Assembly: GCA_930367205.1 (NCBI GenBank)
Contig: OV884011.1
Location: 40,623,754-40,687,753, forward strand
DNA from: Acanthosoma haemorrhoidale
Lineage: Eukaryota; Arthropoda; Insecta; Hemiptera; Acanthosomatidae
Reading direction: 5' to 3'
DNA: 64,000 bases
This document shows, piece after piece, positions 11,890 to 23,300 of the stretch (positions are counted from its first letter, which is position 1; the number at the start of each line of letters is the position of its first letter). Below the pieces are notes generated by a model that made no database searches, was not told where the DNA came from, and saw only the letters and a program-made list of their open reading frames with translations. A program made the position numbers and the translations under genes.

Positions 11890-12963
11890 TTATTATATTT
11901 AGAGAATAGGTTGATTGTTCCGGTTGCATTGAGGCGGTTTATCCTGGATCTCTTGCATGAGACCCATTTAGGTTTAAACAAAATAAAGAACACAGTTAAG
12001 AATTTTTTTTATTGGCCAGGGATAATGTCTGATATCGTAGGTTATGTGTCGGGTTGTATAGTGTGTCAAACATTTCAAAGGAGTAAGATAAAAGATGAGC
12101 TGCTCCCTCATGATATTCCGAATATCCCTTTTTATAAGTTTGGGCTATGTCAACTGAATTCGATAGAAAGAATTTTTTAATCCTTGTTGATTACTACTCC
12201 AGATGGGTGGAAGTAATTCCTATAAAAGATAAATCCAGTTCAACTATCATAATGTCAATTAAGCCAATTTTTGCAAGATTTGGGATTCCTAGGATCATCA
12301 TTACAGACAACAACCCATTTGGTTCTGCAGAATTTCGAAATTTTGCTCAACAATGGGGACAGAAATAAAGACAGTTAGCCCTCATTATCCTCAGAGTGAT
12401 GAAAAATATTTTGGTATTGTCAAATCTATGTTGAAAAAATGCCAGATTTGTGGCCAAGATTTTAATTTGTACCTATTAAATTACAGAAGCTCACCAGTGG
12501 CAGGTTTGAATAGTTATCCTTCTCAATTATTAATGAGTAGGAATCTAAGAACCAAATTACCAATTTGTAATGATGACCTTCTTCCGACAGCTCATGCAAA
12601 TAATAATTTTAGTGGTGCGCAAAAAGATAAGCAGAAACATGTTTATAATAAAGGTTCTAAAACTCCTGATAATTTTGTTGCACAGGAACCTGTGCTGGTT
12701 CAAAATAAATTTACTAAGTTATGGGCTCAAGGAAACATTGTGAAAAAAATAGATTTTCGATCTTATATAGTTGATATTAATGGCAAAAGATACAGGAGAA
12801 ATTCTAGGTTTATTAGGAAATTTAAGATACCACTAATGTCTGAGGCAGATTTAAATAGATATAATACGTCCGAAAAGAATTTAAGAGTAAAGATTAGGCC
12901 TAATAAGTACCATCCTAAGATTGTAATTGTTTTATATGTAATTGTAGCTTATATTATTTCTTG
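11890..12963 (+). pseudogene. integrase of inner gypsy element
   Basis: A zinc-binding N-terminal domain is visible at 11950-12075 (HETHLG ... CIVCQTF). The catalytic core follows in a second frame (LVDYYSRWVEVIPI, about 12183-12225; ITDNNPFGSAEF, about 12298-12335), and a third frame carries VSPHYPQSDEKYF and the C-terminal part to 12963. The YPQS motif is followed by DEKY rather than the usual N-G/A-x-A/V-E, so the catalytic Glu region is altered or shortened. Confidence 0.8.
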
Positions 12964-13039
12964 ATAATGTTTTCTACAGCTTAATGATTAATTTTTTTTT
13001 TTTTTTTAAAGTATAATTTGAGAGACTTGAAGGGGAGGA

Positions 13040-13233
13040 TGTTTGGATATTGTATATTTGAGAATATGGTGACAACACTGTTGTTACCTTTTTGTATGGT
13101 TATATGTTATTGTCATCAAGGCTGTCGGTGTTTTGAGCCTTAGTTCCAATGATGTGTTGTGATGTAATTATGATTAATAAATGTGAATACAAATGTAACA
13201 ATTTTGTTTATTCAATAATAGCCACACTAAACA
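13040..13233 (+). repeat. 3' LTR of inner gypsy element
   Basis: Same 194-bp length as the 5' LTR, ending CACACTAAACA, followed by the target duplication ATTTC at 13234-13238. A purine-rich AGGGGAGGA tract lies immediately before it, as expected of a polypurine tract. Confidence 0.92.
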
Positions 13234-13238
13234 ATTTC

Positions 13239-13710
13239 CGGGAGAACAAAACTATAGAAAGATCAATTACAGAAATATTAGGAGTGACAATGCACAAAAA
13301 CGAACATCCATTAACGTTTACGAATAGACTAATAACAACTCTACGAGACGAACTAGAAGGAAGAATTATTACAGATGACTCGAAAGAACAAATACAGAAG
13401 ACATATGAGATGAACGCGTATGACAAACTGATAACCAACCAATGTATAAAACAATTTGTACCAGAATTAAGAAACTTCGTACGGTGTAATATCATAAATA
13501 ATCTTCGGGACTTACAACGAACATTAACCACTTCCGCTATCGAAATAATGGAAGAAACTTATGACAAAACTGACAGACAAAGGCCCAGGCAACAGTATAA
13601 CACCACACAACAAATAAATCCCAACTATCTAGGAAAAAATTATGATCCCAATTTTAGAAGAACATGGGAACCTAGACAAGAACAAAGACAAAACTATCAA
13701 CAAAGACCAC
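13239..13710 (+). pseudogene. gypsy-class gag, 3' part
   Basis: Continues the outer element's gag after the inner insertion. It reads to a stop at 13728, but the last residues come from LTR-X. The Arg/Gln/Asn-rich tail (RQRPRQQYN, RQEQRQNYQQRP) resembles the low-complexity RNA-binding gag tail also seen near 62000 and 53300. Confidence 0.6.
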
Positions 13711-14551
13711 TGTCGGGCTCAGTTACCTGAGTATCCCCAAAGTGGGGCGGAGACGCCCGCCGTGGGTTAGGGTCACTACAACCTCTTAGCCACCGTCCGG
13801 CGAGCGCCAAGAAAGATATAAGGCGGGTGGACCTGTGGTCTTTCACCCTAGCTGCCGGCCTAGTCGGCGGGCAGCTTTAATTTGCTTTGATCTGACTTCA
13901 TAAGATCTTTAGAAGGTGTGTGCCCCGACAAAGCACTATGTTCAGTAGAAGAGGTACAGGGTAGGTTTATAGGTAGTTTATGTGGTCTTGGAATGACCAC
14001 GAATTCACACTGGGTATCTAAGGGTAGGTGAAAACCGTCCGGATCCAAAAGAAGAGTGCTACCCGGAGAGAAGCAGACTGGATTGCCGTGGGAGACGCTA
14101 CTGGTGAGTTTGTAGGGCCACGGCAACCGTAGTCCGCGGGGGAGAGGTCTCTACCAAGGAGGTGCTAGATTTAGCGAGACGAAGGCAGAGATTCCCACTA
14201 GGAAGGTTTGGGGTCTGACAACCCCGGACTAAAACATAGGAGGTTAGGAGAGAGAGATGCAGAGGTAGTTGAATGAGAAGACCATGGTTTTGAGTAGAGC
14301 AGCAAGCGCCAGTGCAGAGAGAGACAGAGAAGTGTTCAAGGTGCCGGTTTGTTTCTTTCTTATTTTCGCCGTATGGGGCGCTTCTTATATAGGCAGGCTA
14401 GCCGTAGTGGGGAGCCATCCCCACCAGTGGCTTCTCCCCCACTCCGACTGACGTCATAATCTTTATTAAACATATGGAAACAGTGATAGATATGATCTGA
14501 TCTAGAAGAGGGGAACTTATAATTATTCATAATTAAGTGGTGGCCACAACA
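13711..14551 (-). repeat. LTR-X copy (841 bp), full length
   Basis: Begins TGTCGGGCTC and ends GGCCACAACA on the plus strand; the sense orientation is taken as minus because that strand carries a TATATAAG box and a TTTAATAAAG motif. It is the only uninterrupted copy here and serves as the reference for the copies at 34796, 53836 and 59219. It sits between outer gag and integrase pieces. I saw no target duplication around it, so it may have been placed by recombination. Confidence 0.75.
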
Positions 14552-15060
14552 GAGGGTTATGAAAAATTAAGAAAACAATATTATTTCCCCTCTATGAAAG
14601 AAATTATTATAGATTATATTTACAAATGCATGACAAGTAGAAAAACTAAGTATGAAAGGAACCAATTAAAGCTAAAGTTATGGTAATCTACACCAGAAAA
14701 ACCTTATGATGATTTAATGATAATACTTTACATTACGAATGACAATACATAATCACTATAATTGATACTTTTTCAAAAAGACTATTCACTAGAATCGTGA
14801 AAAGTATAACAAGTACTAACATATGTGACGTCATACAACAGTACTTAGAACATTACCCAACATCAAATTCTATACGAATGGACAACGGAAGAGAGTATAA
14901 AAATAACTTAGTTACTAATTTCATTGAAACGAATGGAATAAAACCAATATATGTAATGGCTAATAACTCGAATTCTTTAGGACTTTTGAATCGTAACACC
15001 ACATTAATCGAATTATTTAGGACATTTTAAGTTAATTAAAAATTTACTAATAAGATGGTA
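14552..15060 (+). pseudogene. integrase remnants of outer gypsy element
   Basis: GYEKLRKQYYFPSMKEIII (about 14555-14610) matches the spacing of the integrase zinc domain, although the second Cys of the CxxC pair is lost (KCMTSRK). At 14797-15030 a frame shows IRMDNGREYKNN, the catalytic-core D-N-G-x-E region, and further on NSLGLLNRN where the catalytic Glu region is expected. Stops separate the pieces. Confidence 0.65.
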
Positions 15061-15470
15061 ACAACAAACTTTCGTTAGCAACTATTACACTAACTAATAC
15101 CTTACTTGCTTAGTTTTCCATAAGTATGACTCCTACCAAGATAAAGTTTAGACCAACTAAACAAATTAACCAACAAATATCAATAAAAGAACAATTCGTT
15201 CAAAAATATCATGATGGTAAACGCCTAAAAAATGACTTAGCAAAGACATTAATAATAAAAGTAAAGACTGGTTGAACAGAAAAACTAAACCAAAATCGGG
15301 AAGACATTCCGACAATTTATGAGGAACAATTAATGATTAAAACTACTACCCATCGAAAGCATGATAATTCTTATAAACCAGTAATAAAATATAGAGAAAA
15401 AATGAAATAAAGAAATCGTACGCTAACAATATTAAACGACCTCGTTAGAAACATCTGACACACCGGAAAT

Positions 15471-16076
15471 ATGTTTCGCATAACAATAAATACACTTCTG
15501 CTAATTCAGACAATGCTTTGTACTGCAACAAGTTCGCTGAAAGTAACTGACCTAACCAACAGTAACGGATTACTACATTACACTTTAAATAATGAAAAAG
15601 TAACTGAAAAATACTTCAACACTTAACACTTTTATAACATAAGCCTATTAGACTTAGAACTAACTAATATACAAAAACATGCTCTACTCTATCATAACTT
15701 AATAATATACCCTTTAATAGTAGATATAATACATGAAACTAAGAATAGAATTGACTTGCTGAGAAATCATAATAGAAGACAAAAACGTGGATTAATAAAT
15801 GGACTAGGAACGGCTATTAGTTGGTTAACTGGTACTATGGATGCTACGGACAAACAACATTATGACAATGTCATAAATGATGTTGAACGAAACAATTATA
15901 ATACAGAACATAATATCGAGCAGACAGCAGATAAGAATAGACAAATTATAGAAACTTTCAAGACTGATATTAAATTGATAAAGGAAAATTTTGATAAGGG
16001 TAGAGGAAACATGATAAACATTGGTAAAGAAGTAGCCTTTCACGACATCTATATAACTCATAACACATTTATATAA
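15471..16076 (+). pseudogene. errantivirus-type envelope fragment
   Basis: ATG 15471 starts a frame whose first 20 residues are hydrophobic (signal-peptide-like). One in-frame TAA lies at 15624-15626, and the frame then continues to 16076. A furin-type RQKR site near 15777-15788 is followed by a GLINGLGTAI segment, the arrangement known from the F-like envelope proteins of insect gypsy-group retroviruses. The downstream region is heptad-like and rich in Asn and Asp. It stops about 200 codons in, far short of a full envelope with its C-terminal membrane anchor, so it is a broken relic. Confidence 0.7.
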
Positions 16077-16359
16077 GAAACTAAATGACTTAACTCTAAG
16101 TCAAATACCTCTGGAAAGATACAGGACAGGACTTCACCGATAATGGGTACTGATCTATTTCAATAGATTTTCACCAGATAATCATTTAAAGAAATGTTTT
16201 ATATATCTGAGGAAGTTGAAGGAAGAAAGGAAGCTGGACTACATTGAAGACATCATTCACTTGGGACCTTCAAACAGTCACCTGACAGTATACTCAGTAA
16301 CTCATGATAGCCCCAGAAACCCTCGTCAATAGCCATTCCACTAAGTATGTAGTAACGTA

Positions 16360-16462
16360 ACTGTTAATATTTGTATATACCAGTGTTGTGCCTGTACTTC
16401 ATAATAAAGCTTTTCTTTCTTTTCTTTTAAAGGAATCTCCTCTAAGATTATTTAACTAACAA
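16360..16462 (+). repeat. end of the 3' LTR of the outer gypsy element
   Basis: Matches 8484-8580 (TTTGTATATACCAGTG, TTCATAATAAAG, CTCCTCTAAGATTATTTAACT) but with an extra TTTCTTTTC-type stretch and several differences, indicating considerable age. Confidence 0.55.
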
Positions 16463-19330
16463 GAGCAACACTCAGACTGACAACACTAAACTATTTTGAT
16501 GGAGGAACAGTCAGGGTCCAACAATATCGTCCTCTTGTTCGTCCCGTATGAAAGTAAATGGGGGGGGGGGTTAAGGACAAAAAATGGGTTTTTGTGCCCT
16601 ATGATATTGTGAATGAGCAGACATTCATAGTCTGAGAAAATTGTTTTTTTATACCGAAATATATTTTTTAATTAGATTTTGCCAACAAATGTAAAATTTT
16701 CCAACATTTTTATTAATCTATATTTCCAAAACTACCTATAAAAGTGTATGCATGTTTTAGGGGCTTCCTAAGAGATTTCTGTAGAGGCACTATATTAAAA
16801 ATAACAAAATACCTATGAAAATAACAAAACTGCACAAGCGACAGCTAACTGGTGTTAAAATTTTTTTTGCATCAAAACGTCGATTAGTATCGTACATTTA
16901 ATATACATGCCAGGGTTTGAGAAAACTTAAAACCAAGCGAAGCATGCTATAAAATAAATGTTTATCCTTACTTGCCGTAATTCTATTTTTACAAAAATCA
17001 GCATATTTCCGTATATTACGGATTCCACTTTAAAATCGTTTGAATCATTTTTTCGAAATCATAGAAAATACATGCAGATTTACGAATGATGATCGTACTG
17101 TTCCTAGAAGTAGAACCTCTCCCTTTGGGTTGGGTATTGATCCAACAATCTGAAGTACCAGGATTTTTATGACGCTACGGTTCAGTGTCTGGTCATCGCG
17201 TCGTCTTAATTTTTGTTTATCTTATAACACCTTTTATTATCACTTTCAGACCTTACGATCATAGGTAATTTCCAATATTTTGTTCGAATTTCAACATATT
17301 TTAAGTTTAAATTAGTGATTAAATATTGCATCTTCGAAATCATAGTTACAACACTTGATAAAATAGAAATATCAACTTTGAAGTAATTTGCACCATCTAT
17401 AACCTGTTGGAAAAAGAGGAGCTGAGTCACTTAAGATGCCCGATTTTCCACACCTCTATGACTTCAGAGTGAGAAACTGCAGGAGAAATAATCAATTATA
17501 TCTGACTGTCTCCAAGTTAACCATAACCAGGTTGAAATCTCTACAAAACCTGTGGAATAGCTTGGCCTTTTGACAACTGACAAGGACATATAAAAACTAA
17601 ACGATAAACTGACGATACACATTACATAAAATACACATGCTCAATAATCAATAATGACAAATCAAAAGTAATGTTACAGATATATATACGTGTCATGACA
17701 TCAATAAACATTCATAGAATACGGACCAGAACTGGAGGGTGGGGGGTCAGCCAAACCGTCCAATATTCGAAAATTCCAGTCCCGATCACGATCACCAAAG
17801 CCACTTTCCATGTTTCCAATTACACTCAGCATCCTTATTTAAACTTTCCTAATCAAAAATAGATATAGAAATTTTGGCACTTCAACTTAAAGTAATGAGA
17901 GATATAGACAATACCCTGATTTGACCTCTTGGTCACAATATCTGATGTCCCCTTATGATTAATCTATCATATAACATTCACCAAGCAATTTAGTCTACCT
18001 TTCTCATTTCTTACTCACAAACTCTCACTTGTTTATCCAATATTTTCCTTAATAGGTTTTTCCTCTGTCCTTTCACGTATCCACACTATTGATTGAGACT
18101 CCCTCTGATACCACCACACAAAATTAACTCTTAGAAGATTGCAAAATGTACCAATGCTACAATAATTAATAAATTATTATTTATCAGATGTAATTACATT
18201 TCCTTTTTTACCCTGTTATACCGTAATTAGAGAATTTCTCTAAGATGATATATTCATATATGCGGAAATTTGTCTATTAAAAAAATGTATATAATTATAT
18301 ATTTTGTTAAATAATCAATACAGGAAAACTTCCCCTCCCTACACAAAGACAAAACTTACGTATTACTTACCAGAAATTCCTCTAATTGTTATGGCAATGA
18401 TGTTACTAATAAATTAGCTCTATAGAATGGATTTTAAATACAACCTTTTTGAAGTTGAGTGTACTGGAAAAGTTTTTCAAAACATGGCCTACAATGCTTG
18501 ACGCCTAATAGGTCTAACCATACTACTTGTTCGCCGGGTTTTCATAAGGCATAGAAGATCTTACATTAAGCTATATAGCTTTAGGAGAAAGCAAGCTCTC
18601 CAAGTTCACAATGTAGAGTAACGGAAACAACGGAGTAGGTTGTTCTGAAATGTTCAGAATTGGTGTGGTTGACAAGAATTTCAGATGTGCTCGGACATGG
18701 TCCGATAGTCACTTAGAAGGGTGGCATTTCTTTTCTGGTCAATCGTAAAGAAAACCAGGTCTTCCTCGGCATTGTCTCCTCTTGAAGAAGATAAGGTGAA
18801 AATTTATCTTATACAATTCTTCCCAGCATCTCTCTGATGTGCCTAATAGTTATATAATATATTTTTATGATCAGGGTAGCTCTCTACCTAACTCAGTTAT
18901 AGGCTGAAAGAAAAACAAGAGTTTGTGCAAGAAAAAAATACACGAGCCATCAAAGATATGCCCGTGTGGCTGTGCACGTAGGTAGGGTTAAATAATTTAG
19001 GTAAGTGCGTTTTTCTTATAACAAGTTTCCACACTTGTTCTGGGATTTGTAATGTATTATGTTTGATCGTAACTGCTGAAATTTTATAAGTTACCTCTAC
19101 GTTATAGGGAGAATTCAAGAAAATACCACCAACTCCGTAAAATAAACTAAGCATGATATGAATCACAACTTATCAACATTGTACAATAATCCTTTTTCAA
19201 ATTTTGATCCCAAAATTTGCCCATAGTTGATTGATTTCAGTAAGAATGAGAAATGAATTGCTGTAATTACCATTCCTGAAGTCATTGCTACTGACTTAGT
19301 AATGGAAGGACGACTGGAGGATTTCGATTA
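16463..19330. other. intergenic DNA upstream of odorant receptor 1, no gene seen
   Basis: AT-rich; a G run near 16559. The minus-strand open frames at 17206-17430 and 18897-19166 have no recognisable domains. Confidence 0.5.
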
Positions 19331-19550
19331 AGTGAATGACATTAGTCAACAGGAAAAGGAGCTAAATTGACCCCTTGTAATAATAATCAACTTATATAGG
19401 CTGTACGTACGATCAATTATACAGGCATTTTCAGTACGCAGCCCTTACAAAGTCGTCTATGCATTTATTATCTCGAGGACGAGTACACATAGTTATCAAG
19501 TATTGAGCAGACCATCAGTGCCTGTATTAATTGAGTAGTTAATAGTGTAG
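19330..19550 (+). promoter_or_regulatory. promoter region of odorant receptor 1
   Basis: Shares several blocks, in the same order, with the region upstream of receptor 2: GATTAAGTGA, AGCTAAATTGACCCCTTG, AAAGTCGTCTATG and GACCATCAGTGCC. The last contains TCAGTG (19515-19520), an arthropod initiator-type motif, so transcription probably starts near 19517. The conservation suggests a shared core promoter and possibly shared neuron-specific control. Confidence 0.6.
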
Positions 19551-20383
19551 ATGCTCAGTTCAATATCGATACTGGCCCCACTTCGTCACCTACTTCTAAC
19601 AGACATGGTCATGAAAGAGTTGCGGCAGGATGACCTCTTGGACGGCCTCAGCATCGTATTCTTGAAAGTGTACGGCTTCTGGAAACCACTCAATTACTAC
19701 CGGACCACCGGGAAGAGAAGTCTCATACTCAAGATCAACGTTGGCCTCTCTTCCGCTCTCGGTCTGCCCTACTTCGTGTTCCAGCTCATGTACTTCTTAT
19801 ACTGCCGGCCCAATCTGCAGATGATCACGTTCGCCTATCTCAACGCTCTGCCGTGCATTCAGTACTTGACGAAGACAACTGTGTTCTGGTTCCGTATAGA
19901 CAATGTTGCTACACTGTACGACCTGATTGCCAAAGACTTCCTCACCTGTATCCCTGAGGGTAGGAGGCGACGTGCAGACACAATCTACCGAAAAGTGGCA
20001 GGCCTAAGCAACGTATTTTGCTTTTTCGCCTTCTTAGGCAATGTCAGTACCGTGGTCACATGGATATGTATGCCTGGGATCGACGCCGGAAACGGACGTC
20101 TCAAGATCATGGGAGGCTGGTACCCTTTTCCCTTCTGGGAGAGCCCTTTCTTCGAGGTGGTCTTTAACTATGAGATGGTGTTGCTGGCCTGGGGTGGCAC
20201 GGTGCTATCTCTGTACGAGTGCATGATGATCCTGCCCCTCATGGGACTGTACGCTCATTTCACAGTCCTCGGAGACCACGTGGCCAGTCTTCGAAAGGAT
20301 ATCGAATGGAACCATGAGGACTCCCAACAGACTCTCAACCGCCAGCAAGAAGATTTCATTAGGGACTACAACAAACTTCTCAG
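19551..20383 (+). CDS. odorant receptor 1, exon 1
   Basis: Encodes the N terminus and the first five or so hydrophobic helices. It begins LSIVFLKVYGFWKPLNYYRT after the N-terminal leader. The donor is CTCAG|GTGAAA at 20384, leaving two bases of an Arg codon. Confidence 0.9.
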
Positions 20384-23300
20384 GTGAAAATTTAACTTAT
20401 AAAATTCATAGAGATATTTTCTATTTGGGACCCATCTAATGATAATGGTTGTAATATAATATCGGAATTACCCTGTCCTAATTGAACAAAAACCCAATTT
20501 AGTTCCTATTTTATAATATTCATAAAATAAATGATCAAAAGATTAAAAAAAAAAAGGAAACGTATCTACAAAGAATTACTAATAGAAAATAAAACATAAA
20601 AACATGGAGAAAAAGTATGAATTTACACTAGATATGCATTGGTTACTGTAGATATGCACATACTCATATGTAATATAAAATTCAGCTTATTTATACTATT
20701 GATTAAAAGTGATTTCCACAAGTATCAGAAAAGTGATAGCCTTTCCATTTCAAGTTATATAGATATACTACTGATACATTACTAGGGTTTAAGGCGGGTC
20801 AACAACGTGACAAGGGAGCAAATTTTTATTCAACACCCCTGTAGTATTTTTTGTACAGTACTCCTACGCGATGCATGTACATTGGTATTCCATAGGACAG
20901 TAGTAAGCACATTCTCAATCAGTAAAGTTAAGCTTAATAATAATTATCATAGGTAGATTAAAGGATCTTCAAATTGAACAGATTTAGAGTCAATGTTCCC
21001 CTAGGTACGAGTAAAACCCTAAAATAGTTAAGAGGGATGTCCACTTTATCGAAATTTTACAACAAAATTTGTTTATATTATTTCATATTCGGAATATCGG
21101 CGGATTTCCTGCGAGCAACTTAAAAACATTACTTAATAACTTATTACAACTTACTTTATAAAAATTAGCTATTGTTGAGTAAATGACACGAGTGCTCTGA
21201 GGTCAAATCATCTGTTTTATCGCACGGCTGACACTGAGTGATATTGACACAGCTCCAGTCCAAGTTAAATATATAACAACGACATTGATGACCAGGTATT
21301 TTGTCATGGCTTTGGGCCGGCCAGGTTCCATTTTTTCTTACTGTAGCTTCTAACTTTTGTTTTTTTTATTTCCAAAAATGACTAGTTTTTTTGCATTTTT
21401 TTTAGAAAATACCTACATTAGAACTACATGCTCCGTCTATTGCATGCTACATGGATGATAATTCAAACACAATAAATAAATTATATAGTAGTAGTTAAAA
21501 GAAAACACCCCCAAAAATAAAACAAATAGGATACAAAAGATAAAAAGAAACAATAACCTATACCGTGAATAACAGGAAGATTAATTCAAAACAACAACAT
21601 AGAGGCATAGCACTATCATAGGTTACAATTTAAACTTTCTCAGTGTCCGGTTAGTAGTTGGCTGAATTTGTAGTTGGATTTTGTGGCGTGCACTGTATGC
21701 ATTCGTACTAATTTTCATAGTAAATAAAAGTGAAGGCTAAATGGTATATTTCTTGGTTTTACTCTTATCTAAAAGGTTAATAACAATAGTAATACTAAGA
21801 ATCTCATTAAAAAATTAATAGGCAAAAGGAGAGAGGAAATTTCTTGTGAAATAATTTTTTTTTTTTTTTTTTTTTTTTTTTTCCCCGAAGCTCTCTAGGT
21901 CGAATTTAGGATGTGGGAAAAATATAAAATATTTGGAGTGATAGGAACCTTGTACTAGGAGTACCTGCTTGAAGGTGGTGTGAGAGGAGTTAGGAATGTG
22001 GGAATCCTCGGTGGAGGTTGGTTAAGTCAGTACAGTAGTGAGTTGTGAAATAATAAGTCGTTGTTTTATTTTCCATCACAATAAAATAATACATTCTACG
22101 GAATGGTACCTTCTTTGGTGTCTTTCCAATAGACATATTTTACATAAGGTAAGGGACAAATATACAAGAATTGGAAAATTCAATGATTTATTTACATATC
22201 AAGCTAAACAAATCACAATATATTGTAAAATATTAATAATTAATAGTTGAAAAGAAATGATGGTGACAGGGCGAGATTCGACTCTACAACCTTACTGTGT
22301 CGTTACTCACTAATTTGGTGACTACATGTACACTACTCTCATGTGGTTCTTGTTAAATCTCACTGAACACCACAAATTGCAATAACTCTTTGATGTTTAC
22401 TATCAAATTATTACCATAAGGTCCCGGTTTCACACTTTTCAGTTTCAAGCAAATTTCTTCACTTTAAAAACCATTTAATAATAATAAAATTATTAATACA
22501 TTGTTATATACTTTAGGTATGGCGAAATTCTGAAAGATGTTTATAATTCCCTGATAACCTTTATCCTTATGACTGGAACTGGCGTGATGATTATAGCTTG
22601 TCTCCATTTTCTCTTTGTAAGTCGTTGATGAATGTTTTAATTATTTTTTTTTTTCATGTGACTTTTCATCGCCAATTCAAATACTAATTTTCAGGGGGAA
22701 AAAGACGTTCTGTTTACCGTTAAACTCTTTTTGTTCCTGCTCTACCAGGTCATTGAAATCATTCTCATTTGCTTCTGCTCATCTTACATTGAAACAGCGG
22801 TAAGTGATGTTATTTATTAATCCAACAACTTATTATTCATTATGTGCTTAGAGAATTCAAGGTAAAAGCTTGGCCATTTCAGAAGTTCATCTCACCCGCC
22901 ACAGCGTGGAGGCTGCAATTAGAACAAAGTATATGACTGTTTATCGCTTATTGGTTATTGGCTGCTGCTACTGACCTTTCTGCCCAAGTGCGCCCTTGTT
23001 ATAAGTACAAGTGTAATAAAACAAGCTATAGAACAAGAAAAGTTAGACTGGAATGCTCCGGATAGTTTTGATGTAATGGGTAAGAAATTGGTAACATCAC
23101 TTTTTCACACTTAGTATCCCATGCCTTGGCTATTGTGGAGGGTGTGACAGACGAGGAGTATCTCATAAACAAAAAAAAATGTAGCGTTTTTTCAGTTGAA
23201 ATCTCTTTGAGGAACGTTAATATATTTTCAATAACAATATCCATTAGGACCGGTACGAATACGATCCAAGGGTTCATATCATAGTCATGTCACATGCACG

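Larger units (their letters stand above)
9168..13233 (+). mobile_element. complete Ty3/gypsy-type LTR retrotransposon, defective
   Basis: A 4066-bp unit bounded by two 194-bp LTRs (9168-9361 and 13040-13233) and a 5-bp target duplication ATTTC. A primer-binding site begins directly after the 5' LTR. Gag, protease, RT, RNase H and integrase follow in the usual order, with no env. By eye the LTRs differ at about 12 of 194 positions (roughly 94% identical), so this is a moderately old insertion. Several frameshifts, and loss of the RT catalytic segment, make it non-autonomous. Confidence 0.92.
8484..16462 (+). mobile_element. old env-bearing gypsy-class (errantivirus-like) element, nested and broken
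   Basis: Terminal blocks at about 8484-8580 and 16360-16462 share the order TAATATTTGTATATA, CATAATAAAG, then CTCCTCTA..AGATTATTTAACT, as expected of the R/U5 end of two diverged LTRs. Between them, in order on the plus strand, lie a gag start, the rest of gag, integrase pieces and an env piece. The protease-RT-RNase H part is missing. Gag is split by a complete gypsy insertion (9168-13233), and LTR-X (13711-14551) sits between gag and integrase. Segments around 8670-8820 and 16120-16262 are also similar to each other but in a different order relative to the terminal blocks, so rearrangement has occurred. It is not functional. Confidence 0.65.

Noticed and set aside
13860..14451. Open frames within LTR-X as genes
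   Set aside because: They lie in an LTR-like repeat, are not kept open among the four copies, and have no recognisable domain.
22255..22345. tRNA gene on the minus strand
   Set aside because: Contains a T-arm-like GAGTCGAATCTC but no matching 5' acceptor strand; perhaps a tRNA-derived SINE in intron 1.
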